Positions 17,017 through 24,428 of a stretch of 33,159 nucleotides of DNA are shown here, in pieces. Positions within the stretch are counted from its first letter, which is position 1; each line of letters opens with the position of its first letter. The translations under genes and the position numbers were made by a program. The notes under the pieces were generated by a model. It made no database searches. It had not been told where the DNA came from and saw only the letters and a program-made list of their open reading frames with translations. Origin of the DNA: an uncultured Prevotellaceae bacterium (lineage in GTDB: Bacteria; Bacteroidota; Bacteroidia; Bacteroidales; Bacteroidaceae); NCBI GenBank assembly GCA_902794405.1, contig CADBHI010000035.1, positions 1 through 33,159 of the forward strand, given 5' to 3'.

Positions 17017-18237
17017 TTACTTAAAAATTAACTGTGCAAACTGGTAGAGGCTGCGGCGCCAGGTGTGCCACTCATGGGCTGTGCCGGGGGATTCATAGCC
17101 AACGGCCTTCATACCGAGTTGCTCGTGGATATTCTTGGCTGCCTCTTCACAACCCATGTTCTCCTTGCCGCCACCGCTCATGAAGAGCAGCTTCACCTTT
17201 TGTGCGAATCCTTCAGAATTCTTCACCTGGTCAACATTCCATGCACCGCTGCTGAATGAACCTACGTATGCGAACTTATCGGGGTTGGCCAGTGTAATCT
17301 CACGTGCCTGCATACCACCCATCGACAGGCCGGCGTATGCGCGATGCTCAGCGTCGGCAATCACGCGATAGTTCTTCTCAACCATCGGGATGATATCATT
17401 GAAGAGCACATTCTTGAAACCTTCGGAGAAACCACCGAAACCGCCACGACGGGGACCACCCTGGCCGGGAGCGCCCTGAGGACGCTGGCCACCCTGTGGA
17501 CGGGGACCACCGAAACCACCCTGTTCACCAGGACGGCGGGTATTCAGGCCATTGTCCATCACGATGATGCAAGGAACAGCCTTACCCTCGGCTATCAGGT
17601 TATCCATAATCTGAGCGGTATGGCCCTGCTCAGCCCATCCGTACTCGTTCTCACCCATGCCGTGCTGCAGATACAGAACGGGGAATTTCTTGGTGGGGTT
17701 GGTGAAATACTCAGCAGGCAGGTACACATGGCAGCGACGCATCTTCTCCGTGTAGGTCGACCAGTAGAACACCTCGCCCATTGAGCCCTGCGGCACATTC
17801 TTCACCTGCCAGAAATCCTCATCGGCAGAAGGAATCTCGATACCGCTGCCCCAACGGCTGGCACCATAATAGTAGAGACTGCCTGGATCGGGCACAGAGG
17901 CACCGTCGATGTTCAGCTGATAGTAGTGGAAACCCTCGTCCTGAGGCTCCGAAGTACCTGTCCACAGGCCGTTCTCGTCCTTGGTCATCGTGTAGATCTT
18001 ACCGGCAATGTCAAGACCAACGAAAGTGGCCTGAGGCGCCGAAATCTGTGCACGCACCATGCGCTGCGAGTTCACCATCGGGTACTGCTTGTTGTCCTGA
18101 TTGCTCGTTGCGGGCTTGAAGTCCTCAGCAACATTCTCAACTACGGAAGGCACAATGGGGTTCTGTCTGGGAGTCCCAAACTGAGCTGACGCCGTCAGAC
18201 ATGAGAGCGTCAACAATGAAAGAAAGATTTTTTTCAT
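17017..18237 (-). CDS. CE1-type esterase with N-terminal E-set/CBM48-like domain
   Basis: The 406-residue exported esterase has a signal peptide (1-19), an immunoglobulin-like E-set or CBM48-like domain (about 60-150), and a CE1/esterase D-type alpha/beta hydrolase domain. The nucleophile is S305 in GLSMGG and the catalytic histidine is probably H388 in AHEWHTWR. Related Prevotella enzymes are feruloyl or acetyl xylan esterases. A Gly/Pro/Gln/Arg-rich insert of about 30 residues (238-268) splits the hydrolase domain. The GH51 gene follows on the same strand after a 69-base gap that holds that gene's promoter. No strong TAnnTTTG box was found upstream of 18237. Confidence 0.85.
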   Translation of the reverse strand: MKKIFLSLLTLSCLTASAQFGTPRQNPIVPSVVENVAEDFKPATSNQDNKQYPMVNSQRMVRAQISAPQATFVGLDIAGKIYTMTKDENGLWTGTSEPQDEGFHYYQLNIDGASVPDPGSLYYYGASRWGSGIEIPSADEDFWQVKNVPQGSMGEVFYWSTYTEKMRRCHVYLPAEYFTNPTKKFPVLYLQHGMGENEYGWAEQGHTAQIMDNLIAEGKAVPCIIVMDNGLNTRRPGEQGGFGGPRPQGGQRPQGAPGQGGPRRGGFGGFSEGFKNVLFNDIIPMVEKNYRVIADAEHRAYAGLSMGGMQAREITLANPDKFAYVGSFSSGAWNVDQVKNSEGFAQKVKLLFMSGGGKENMGCEEAAKNIHEQLGMKAVGYESPGTAHEWHTWRRSLYQFAQLIFK

Positions 18238-18352
18238 AAGTTTGAATACATTTGGTTGATAGAAATTTACTATCCCCTTTGACGCCGTTTCCCATAAGAA
18301 GTTAAAACCCCATCTCGATTGTTAAGTAAGATTAACATTCGGATATATATAA

Positions 18353-18487
18353 GACAACTGGGACAACAGAGGACAACTATATTTCGCCTACGACGGCAAC
18401 CGCCGTCTACGGAGTCCCCAGGAATTGCAAAAAGTTCTTCGACAAGCGAAGCGGCAAAGCCGAGCGGTCCAAGTTGTTCATGTTGTC
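18353..18487. repeat. Inverted repeat built from GACAAC words
   Basis: The left arm (18353-18374) has GACAAC, (G)ACAAC and GGAC words. The right arm (18467-18487) is close to its reverse complement, with GTCC, GTTGT and GTTGTC in matching order and similar spacing. The intervening 92 bases contain a further small hairpin, ACGACGG (18390-18396) against CCGCCGT (18401-18407). Confidence 0.7.
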
Positions 18488-18537
18488 TTTTAATAAAACA
18501 AAGAAGGTTGTATGATATATGAAACCGGAAATCTTCT

Positions 18538-18672
18538 GATGCGGCTAAGCGGCTAAGCGGCAATCAATTCTATAGACTTATTTAAAAAAAGAGAAAATGC
18601 CCAAATTTCACTTTTTTAGTTTTTTGCAATATCTCTATGAAATGCTTTGCCGCATAGCCGCATAGCCGCATC
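18538..18672. repeat. Inverted repeat built from 8-base GCGGCTAA / GCCGCATA units
   Basis: The left arm (18538-18561) is GATGCGGCTAA, GCGGCTAA, GCGGC. The right arm (18649-18672) is GCCGCATA, GCCGCATA, GCCGCATC. As reverse complements they match at 22 of 24 positions, with both mismatches at the same place in the repeat unit. The 87-base AT-rich loop includes A and T homopolymers. Confidence 0.85.
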
Positions 18673-18737
18673 TGATAAATTCGGAATTTTATTTACATAT
18701 TTACAAATCCAAAAAGGGCAAAAATTCCGCTCGGAGC

Positions 18738-18802
18738 AAACTCCAAGTTTACTCCGACTAAACGCTGATTTTGCCCGGACTAAACTCCAAGTTTACTCCG
18801 AC
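18738..18802. repeat. Pair of 21-base direct repeats with internal dyad
   Basis: Bases 18738-18758 and 18782-18802 are identical over 21 bases (starting AAACTCCAAGTTTACTCC), 44 bases apart start to start. Each copy, with its upstream flank, forms a short hairpin of the type GGAnnAAAC - TCCAA - GTTTnnTCC. Related words (GACTAAAC, GACCAAACTCC) occur next to the copies. The role is unknown. Confidence 0.8.
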
Positions 18803-18908
18803 CAAACTCCCAAACCCCATTTCTCGCCTTTTCTATCCTATTTTCTTGGATTTTCAGCATTGTCAGTTTTCTTTACAAATTGCATCACACGGAAATCACA
18901 GAAGGTTT

Positions 18909-19106
18909 AGCTCGACGGCCCGCGCTCGGCCGAAGGACGCTTGCTACCAAAGGGACGCAAGAAGGGGAAAGTCAAATCACAGAAATAGCACCGCTCTCAC
19001 CTCCCATCCAAGGGGAGGGGCTGGGGGCGGGTATACACGCCTTTCTTGCGTCCCTGCGGTAGCAAGCGTCCTTCGGCCGAGCGAACCGTCGGTTTTACGT
19101 CGAGCT
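18909..19106. repeat. Nested long inverted repeat, possible MITE-like element
   Basis: Arms 18924-18965 and 19040-19082 match as reverse complements over about 42 bases with only a few differences around GGACGCTTGCTACC...GGGACGCAAG. Farther out, AGCTCGACG at 18909-18917 is mirrored by CGTCGAGCT at 19098-19106. The centre holds a GC-rich hairpin, CCTCCC (19000-19005) against GGGAGG (19013-19018). There is no open frame for a transposase inside. A palindromic miniature element or a structured RNA would both fit. Confidence 0.75.
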
Positions 19107-19211
19107 TCCGACCGTCGAGCGAGTACCACGCGGCTCTCCACACCCCGTCGGTTAATGTCGGTCCTTACCTTTATTTATATATTACAGAAGCGTTTCAATT
19201 AGAATGATGCC

Positions 19212-19259
19212 GCAAAGTTACGCATTTATTTTGTAACAGCGGGCGCTTCGGGCGTTAAA
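19212..19259. repeat. Copy A of imperfect direct repeat flanking the patatin gene
   Basis: These 48 bases cover the last codons and stop of the patatin-like gene. They resemble 20827-20873 upstream of the same gene, sharing GCAAAG, GCATTTATTTTG, CGCTT and GGGCGTTAAA in order with one indel. On the minus strand this copy also contains a TAACTTTG box just after the stop. Confidence 0.7.
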
Positions 19260-20806
19260 CTTATTGAATTGACCATCCAGTGCGGGTCCTGTTGGAATCG
19301 CTTCCAGTCGGCCTCCAGGGTGTCCTGCAGTGCCACGATGGCGTCGGTGCCCGGACCGAGGTTGTCGCTGTCGCGGCGGAGACGGTAGATGTATTCCAGC
19401 AGATTCCAGCAGGTGTTGTACTGGCCTGTGCTGACCAGCACGTCAGGCATGCCCTGCTGGCGGTGCTCGTCGCTCCACCAGAGTGTGGTGCTCATGCTGG
19501 TGGCCAGCTTCGAATTGTCGAGCACGGCCTGGCTGGGCTCCATCAGCGGCTTCTCTTCGTCCGTCAGGTTTTTGTCCCACTTCCTGTCAGGGCAGAGCTC
19601 GTAGAGGGCGTTCATGATGCGCCGGTTCTTCCATCGGTCGTCATTGTAGACGGTGGCATAGTTCTGTGCCCGGATGTGTGTCATGAACACCCTGTTTGTC
19701 AGTTCTATCAGCGACAGCGCTCGCGACTTGACGAGGTCGACATACTTGCCCAAGGGAATGGTGAGCAGTTCCTTCCAGTTGAAGCTGAAGGGTATGTCCT
19801 TGGCTAATTTCCTGTGTGCGACTCTCGCAGTGACAGTCGTGGCCACTCGCAGGGCCAGGAAGATGAGGGTGATGCCCAGGAAGAAACCGCGCCAGAAGCC
19901 TGTCGGCACCCATAGCAGGAACTGTGCCGTAGCAAGGATGACGATGTTGAGGGCGATATTGAGGTGACGGATGTTCAGGTGCTCCCACTTGCTGGTCTCT
20001 TCGTAGCTGAAGGTGGAGCCTTGGCCGCAATCGGCATCGGAGATGATGAAGAGGTCGAGGTCACGGCGGTCGCGAACCAGGTTGATGGGCTCTATGCCCT
20101 GATTGTCCACGATGCCGCCGTCCATCAGTGGCAGCATCTTCGCCGTCGACACGTAGTCAGCATTCTCTTCCTTCTTGCTCAGCTGGAAGTCGCGTGGGAA
20201 GAACAAGGGCTCGAAGCCTCCGGGGAAACAGGACGAGGCGGCAAACACCTCGGCCAGCAGCACCTGCGCGGCGATGGACTTGGGCAGACGGTACTGGGCG
20301 TTGCCGATGACGCCTTGCGACGTACCGCCATTCTTGGTCCTGAAGGCCTTGCCCACCTGAAAGCGGAACTCCACCGAATTGACGAACTCGGTGGCATTGG
20401 CTGAGAAGTCGTCGATGCTGATGTCGTCTATCTTCTCCATCAGGTCACCAAATGTCGCCCCTTGGAATATCTCCTCGTCGTAGATTCTCACCATCTCCCG
20501 TATGAGGGAGTGGTTCTTGTTTTCGGAACACAGGAATTCGCGGCACGCCCGTCCGCAGACGTCGCTTGTCGTCAGCAGCTGGTATAATTCCTCCAGCATC
20601 CTCTCGTTACTCCATCCCTGACTTTTCCGCAGGATGAACCACAGTCCCGTCAGTGTCCCGCCCGAAATGGTGGACACGGCGCTCACCTGGTCCAGCAGCG
20701 GCGTGCCGTCCTTGGTTTTCAGGTGGTTCAGGTACGACAGCACCCCTAAGTGATACGTTGCGGCCCTAAAACCGCCCCCGGAAAGACTCAATGCTATTTT
20801 AGCCAT
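19226..20806 (-). CDS. Patatin-like phospholipase family protein
   Basis: I place the start at 20806 (526 residues, MAKIALSLSGGG), because the -7 box at 20828-20835 lies inside the longer frame that begins at 20830. The patatin fold is shown by the oxyanion loop GGGFRAA (10-16), the nucleophile elbow STISGG (S48) and the D-G-G of the catalytic dyad (D229 in MDGGIVDN), with SSCFPGGFEP at 191-200. Two adjacent hydrophobic segments (about 281-301 and 305-322) interrupt the protein after the catalytic domain, so it is probably tethered to the membrane. Members hydrolyse acyl lipids. It stands alone between the repeat-filled interval and the divergent aminotransferase gene. Confidence 0.87.
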   Translation of the reverse strand: MAKIALSLSGGGFRAATYHLGVLSYLNHLKTKDGTPLLDQVSAVSTISGGTLTGLWFILRKSQGWSNERMLEELYQLLTTSDVCGRACREFLCSENKNHSLIREMVRIYDEEIFQGATFGDLMEKIDDISIDDFSANATEFVNSVEFRFQVGKAFRTKNGGTSQGVIGNAQYRLPKSIAAQVLLAEVFAASSCFPGGFEPLFFPRDFQLSKKEENADYVSTAKMLPLMDGGIVDNQGIEPINLVRDRRDLDLFIISDADCGQGSTFSYEETSKWEHLNIRHLNIALNIVILATAQFLLWVPTGFWRGFFLGITLIFLALRVATTVTARVAHRKLAKDIPFSFNWKELLTIPLGKYVDLVKSRALSLIELTNRVFMTHIRAQNYATVYNDDRWKNRRIMNALYELCPDRKWDKNLTDEEKPLMEPSQAVLDNSKLATSMSTTLWWSDEHRQQGMPDVLVSTGQYNTCWNLLEYIYRLRRDSDNLGPGTDAIVALQDTLEADWKRFQQDPHWMVNSISLTPEAPAVTK

Positions 20807-20826
20807 ATTGTTTTCGATTAGTGTTT

Positions 20827-20873
20827 GCAAAGATAAGCATTTATTTTGAATAGTGTACGCTTGGGGCGTTAAA
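20827..20873. repeat. Copy B of imperfect direct repeat flanking the patatin gene
   Basis: This copy contains the minus-strand promoter box of the patatin gene and is roughly 80 percent identical to 19212-19259. It abuts the conserved 46-base promoter block that begins at 20877. Confidence 0.7.
20828..20835 (-). promoter_or_regulatory. -7 box (TATCTTTG) of the patatin-like gene
   Basis: CAAAGATA on the plus strand is TATCTTTG on the minus strand, 22 bases upstream of the chosen ATG at 20806. Transcription would start downstream of 20828, which rules out the ATG at 20830 for this transcript. Confidence 0.65.
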
Positions 20874-20885
20874 AAATTCGTTTTT

Positions 20886-20917
20886 CTTGGCAGTTAGAGA
20901 TATTATAACTATCTTTG
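20886..20917 (+). promoter_or_regulatory. Promoter of the MalY/PatB-like gene, near-identical to that at 359-390
   Basis: CTTG (20886-20889) and TATCTTTG (20910-20917) are 20 bases apart. Bases 20877-20922 match 350-395 at 44 of 46 positions, including the whole spacer. The ATG at 20925 is only 7 bases after the -7 box, so the mRNA is nearly leaderless. Confidence 0.8.
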
Positions 20918-20924
20918 CAGCACT

Positions 20925-22088
20925 ATGAGATATGATTTCGATGAACTGATTGAGCGACGCGGGACGGGCTGCGTGAAATGGGATGAGAACCCTTCAGGGG
21001 ACATCATTCCGCTGTGGGTGGCTGATATGGACTTCAAGGCGGCACCTGCCATCTTGGAAGCTGTGAGGAAACGGGCGGAACACGGCGTGTTTGGCTATAC
21101 GCATGTTGGTGAGGACTATTACGATGCCGTTATCAGCTGGTTCGAGCGTCGCCACCAATGGAGGATCCGTCGAGAGGAAATCATGTATACCACGGGAGTG
21201 GTGCCCGCCATGTCGGTGGCTATCAAGGCGCTGACGATGCCGGGCGAGAAGGTGGTCATGCTGTCGCCCGACTACAACTGCTTCTTCTCGAGCATCCGCA
21301 ACAACGGCTGCGAGGTATCGGAGTGTGTGTTGCGGCTGGCCGACAACAACCGTTTCGAGGTAGACTGGGATGATTTCGAAGCAAAGTGTGCCGACGAGAA
21401 GACCACCCTGTTCCTGCTCTGTAACCCTCATAACCCTACGGGTCGTGTATGGTCGAAGGATGAGCTGGAACGGATGAACGACATCTGCCTGCGTCATGGT
21501 GTCAAGGTGGTGAGCGACGAGATACATTGCGAACTCATGATGCCTGGCCACACCTTCCAGCCTTTTGCCGCCGTGAGCGAGCGGTGCCGGGAGAACTGTG
21601 TGGTGCTCAACTCCCCGTCGAAGTCGTTCAATATTGCTGGCCTGCAAGTGGCCAACATCATCTGCGTCCGACCCGATTGGCGTCGCCGCATAGACCGTGC
21701 CATCAACATCAACGAGGTGTGCGACGTGAACCCCTTCGGCCCTGTAGCCCTGATAGCAGCCTATAACGAGAGCGAGGAATGGCTCGACGAGCTGAATGAA
21801 TACCTATGGGGCAACTACAGAGCGCTTTGCGATTTTGTGGCAAAGCACCTGCCGCGGTGGAAGGTATGCCCCTTGGAGGGCACCTACCTCGTATGGGTAG
21901 ACATCAAAGCTACGGGGATGAGTGCCCAGCAGTATGCCGACCGCCTGTTACAGCAAGCTAACGTATGGGTGAATCCTGGCACGATGTACGGGCCACAGTC
22001 GGGCGAAGGCTACATAAGGCTGAACATTGCCTGTCCGCGCAGTCGCCTCATGCAAGCTTTGGAGCGCATCAGTCTCTCAGAAAAGTGA
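20925..22088 (+). CDS. MalY/PatB-type PLP aminotransferase / cystathionine beta-lyase
   Basis: The 387-residue fold-type I PLP enzyme has PLPxWVADMDF near the N-terminus (29-37), NPHNPTG at 167-173, SDEIH at 197-201 and the Schiff-base lysine K233 in SPSKSFNIAGL. These are hallmarks of the MalY/PatB subgroup, whose members cleave cystathionine or cysteine S-conjugates and in E. coli also modulate MalT. The cytoplasmic length is normal. It has its own promoter and converges on the CDP-glycerol-type transferase gene with a 12-base overlap. The precise substrate (C-S lyase versus aminotransferase) is not decided by sequence alone. Confidence 0.9.
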   Translation: MRYDFDELIERRGTGCVKWDENPSGDIIPLWVADMDFKAAPAILEAVRKRAEHGVFGYTHVGEDYYDAVISWFERRHQWRIRREEIMYTTGVVPAMSVAIKALTMPGEKVVMLSPDYNCFFSSIRNNGCEVSECVLRLADNNRFEVDWDDFEAKCADEKTTLFLLCNPHNPTGRVWSKDELERMNDICLRHGVKVVSDEIHCELMMPGHTFQPFAAVSERCRENCVVLNSPSKSFNIAGLQVANIICVRPDWRRRIDRAININEVCDVNPFGPVALIAAYNESEEWLDELNEYLWGNYRALCDFVAKHLPRWKVCPLEGTYLVWVDIKATGMSAQQYADRLLQQANVWVNPGTMYGPQSGEGYIRLNIACPRSRLMQALERISLSEK

Positions 22089-23390
22089 GGTGAGGATATC
22101 CTGATACATATTTTCAGCCACCGTCTTTCCGTTAGGCCGTGCAAGGAAACGGTCGAAGAAAGCCTGGCGTACTGAGGTCATGGTGTCGTGACCGGCAAGG
22201 ACGACGTCGTCGACAAAGTGCTCTACATCGTCGAGTGTGGCTCCTACGTAGTGGGCATCGTAGGCTTCCTTTCCGGGCAGGTTGACAAACGACTTGGCGC
22301 GCTGGATGTCGCGGGTGACATACATGACGGGACGATTGAAGTAGAGGTAGTCGACCACAAAGGAGCCGCTGTCGTGGACCATCGCGTCGGAGCCTCGGAA
22401 CAGCTCCACGAAGGGACCGTCGGCCAGCTGAGTGTTAGGCATCTGCCGCCATAGCTGGTAGTAGGCATCTGCCCGCTCGCGGCCCCAGTCAGCATGTTTG
22501 TAGAGCTCGGTCAGCAGGCCCGGGTGCGGTTTGAAGGCGATTTGCAGGTCATTGGTATGACGCTGTGCCAGCTGGACCATGTAGTCGGCCATCATCAGGA
22601 AGTTCGAGCGGGAGAAGACGGAGCCGTCGTTGGCCAGGGTGCAATGGGGGGCCCAGATGAGGCGGCGGCGTGTGTGGGGCTTGTCGAGCCAGGGGGTATC
22701 GTCGGGGGAACCGACGATCGCGGGACAGACGGCGGACGGGGCGGCGAGGGGAAGCAGGAACTCGTCGGCGCTGGCATAGCCGGCAGCCACCATGTTGACA
22801 CCCTTGTTGCGGGCCAGCCGGCGGGCGTCGTCGATGTGGCAGTCGGTAGGAAAGTATTGCTTCCAGGCGATGTTCTGCATCACGTTGTCGTAGTTATAGG
22901 GATCCTGCGCCTGTACGAATGAGTAGGGTGTGTAGAGGATGAGCCGGTCAGTAAATTTCAGGAAGCAATGCAACGGGTGGTAGACGCCATGATAGGGCTG
23001 CATATAGACAACGATGTCGGGATTGATGGTCTTTCTGATGTCTGTGGGCGGTGCGCCGTTTTCCAGTTGCCAGTCGATATAGTCGATCTGGCGATCGTTG
23101 AAGTACTGACGCATCTGACGGAGGTCGCGCAGCTGCTGTTCGGTTTGGTAGCCCAAGCCAGGGGAAAGCACGGTATAGACTTTGAAGCGCTCGTCACGTC
23201 TCAAGAGGTCGTGGAGTCCCTGATACTTCCACATCGAGATGTTCAGGACGAAGAAGGCCACCCTGACAGGCATCTGCCGCTGCCGTAGTTTCTCTATATA
23301 GCGCTGATGGCAGCGTGGAGCCCACTTGTAGCCATAGCGATAGAGCCATGCTTCGTGGAGCCGTTGGCGTAGAACCGTCCATTTTCCCAT
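22077..23390 (-). CDS. CDP-glycerol glycerophosphotransferase-like protein
   Basis: The 437-residue protein resembles the TagB/TagF family, which transfers polyol phosphates from CDP-activated donors to a membrane or surface acceptor. The C-terminal half has a GT-B-like fold with FKPHP at 286-290 and HDSGSFVVDYLYF at 339-351, the usual donor-binding region. The N-terminal basic region (about 1-42) may bind the membrane surface; no membrane helix is present. It is the third gene of an operon behind the nucleotidyltransferase-PLP fusion and the octopine-dehydrogenase-family gene, after a 17-base gap. In Bacteroidetes, which lack teichoic acids, the acceptor is probably a capsule or O-antigen-like glycan, which is inference. 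Confidence 0.82.
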   Translation of the reverse strand: MGKWTVLRQRLHEAWLYRYGYKWAPRCHQRYIEKLRQRQMPVRVAFFVLNISMWKYQGLHDLLRRDERFKVYTVLSPGLGYQTEQQLRDLRQMRQYFNDRQIDYIDWQLENGAPPTDIRKTINPDIVVYMQPYHGVYHPLHCFLKFTDRLILYTPYSFVQAQDPYNYDNVMQNIAWKQYFPTDCHIDDARRLARNKGVNMVAAGYASADEFLLPLAAPSAVCPAIVGSPDDTPWLDKPHTRRRLIWAPHCTLANDGSVFSRSNFLMMADYMVQLAQRHTNDLQIAFKPHPGLLTELYKHADWGRERADAYYQLWRQMPNTQLADGPFVELFRGSDAMVHDSGSFVVDYLYFNRPVMYVTRDIQRAKSFVNLPGKEAYDAHYVGATLDDVEHFVDDVVLAGHDTMTSVRQAFFDRFLARPNGKTVAENMYQDILTSLF

Positions 23391-23407
23391 AGTCCCGATA
23401 TTTGCGA

Positions 23408-24421
23408 TTATTGATATTCAGACAGCTTCTGCATGCCCCAGGCAAGCACCTTGTCGATGGTGGGCGTGCTGATGCCGTGTTGTCGGGCCTGCTCATGAAC
23501 GATGCGAAGCCCGTAGGGGAAGTCCTCGGTGAAGTAGCGGCTTTGGAAGTCAGGCACCCAGCCGCCCTCCACCTGCCGCATAGGCGACAGTATTTTCTTG
23601 AAGGCCTCGATGCTGCGAAGCTTGTGCGCCAACGAGGGAGCATCGGTACTTTCGTAATACTCCAGAACGGTGGGGATGCTGCCAGGCCTTACAGGCAAGC
23701 GGGCTATCAGTTGCTGCAGTTCGCTGTCCATTGCCATATAGAGTGCGGCGGCCTCCTCGGTCCATTCCTCATAGAACAGCGGAATACGGTCGTAGACAAC
23801 GCCTTCATGCCAATCCTTCCAAAGGGAATAGAGACGTGAGGGGTGTAGCAAGGGATTGCTGTTCGACAGGCTCACCTCGTAGTAGCTGCCCAACAGGAGG
23901 ACAGGCGTACGCAGCATGTCCTCCAAAGCACAGCGCAGCGGCTCTGGGTCGGCCAAGTGCTCAATCGCCACATGAAGGCTGCTTTTATAGCCCATGAGCC
24001 GGGCACGGCGGCCATACTCGATGACACGCGATATAAAAGGTACGCGTTGGAAGCCAAACAGGGGCTGTGACGCAGGCAGCAGTTCAAAGGCCTGGAAGAA
24101 GAACCCCGTGCTGCTGACCACACTTCCTACCGCTGCATCAGGACGGAGATAGTCCCTGATTTGCAGCAATGTGTCGCGTATGGCATAGCCTGGTAAGCAT
24201 AGCAATACGACTTCGGCATCAGAAATGGCCCACTTAGCATGGCTAAATAGGCCACTTAGCCTGCCTAAATAGGTGACTTCCTCAGGCGCCTCGATTGTCA
24301 GCTCCTGACTCCACCGTTCGGGATGGCGCGTCAGTAGGCGCACTTCATGGTTGCCCTGAGCTGCAACGAACCCCGCCACAACGTGCCCCAAATTACCTCC
24401 GCCACAGATACATACCTTCAT
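23408..24421 (-). CDS. NAD/NADP octopine/nopaline dehydrogenase family protein
   Basis: The 337-residue oxidoreductase begins with a Rossmann motif CGGGNLGHVVAG (6-17), followed by LLTRHPERW, VVLLCLPGYAIRD and the catalytic-domain segment SNSNPLLHPSRLY with H193. Octopine-dehydrogenase relatives join an amino group to a 2-oxoacid by reductive condensation, or reduce related carbonyls. The gene lies 7 bases after the PLP fusion gene and 17 bases before the phosphotransferase, so it should act on a precursor of the same product. A 22-base near-tandem word repeat occurs inside (24230-24273). The substrate is unknown. Confidence 0.83.
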   Translation of the reverse strand: MKVCICGGGNLGHVVAGFVAAQGNHEVRLLTRHPERWSQELTIEAPEEVTYLGRLSGLFSHAKWAISDAEVVLLCLPGYAIRDTLLQIRDYLRPDAAVGSVVSSTGFFFQAFELLPASQPLFGFQRVPFISRVIEYGRRARLMGYKSSLHVAIEHLADPEPLRCALEDMLRTPVLLLGSYYEVSLSNSNPLLHPSRLYSLWKDWHEGVVYDRIPLFYEEWTEEAAALYMAMDSELQQLIARLPVRPGSIPTVLEYYESTDAPSLAHKLRSIEAFKKILSPMRQVEGGWVPDFQSRYFTEDFPYGLRIVHEQARQHGISTPTIDKVLAWGMQKLSEYQ

Positions 24422-24428
24422 CTTGCCG

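Larger units (their letters stand above)
18238..19225. other. Gene-free 1-kb interval filled with inverted and direct repeats
   Basis: No convincing gene is present. The interval contains three inverted-repeat structures (18353-18487, 18538-18672, 18909-19106) and a direct-repeat pair (18738-18802), each listed separately. Between them lie AT-rich stretches. Short open frames on both strands cross these repeats but lack conserved sequence, start signals or sensible composition. It separates the CE1 gene from the 3' end of the patatin gene. Confidence 0.75.

Noticed and set aside
18270-19202. Open frames of 60-143 codons on both strands in the repeat-filled interval
   Set aside because: They run through the inverted and direct repeats, show no family resemblance or start signals, and have compositions dictated by repeat words.
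18238-19225. tRNA or rRNA gene in the large intergenic gap
   Set aside because: No cloverleaf with a TTC loop or conserved rRNA sequence was seen; the stems present are long palindromes with different geometry.
20807-20830. Eight-residue longer start of the patatin-like protein
   Set aside because: The start codon would overlap the -7 box, upstream of the predicted transcription start.
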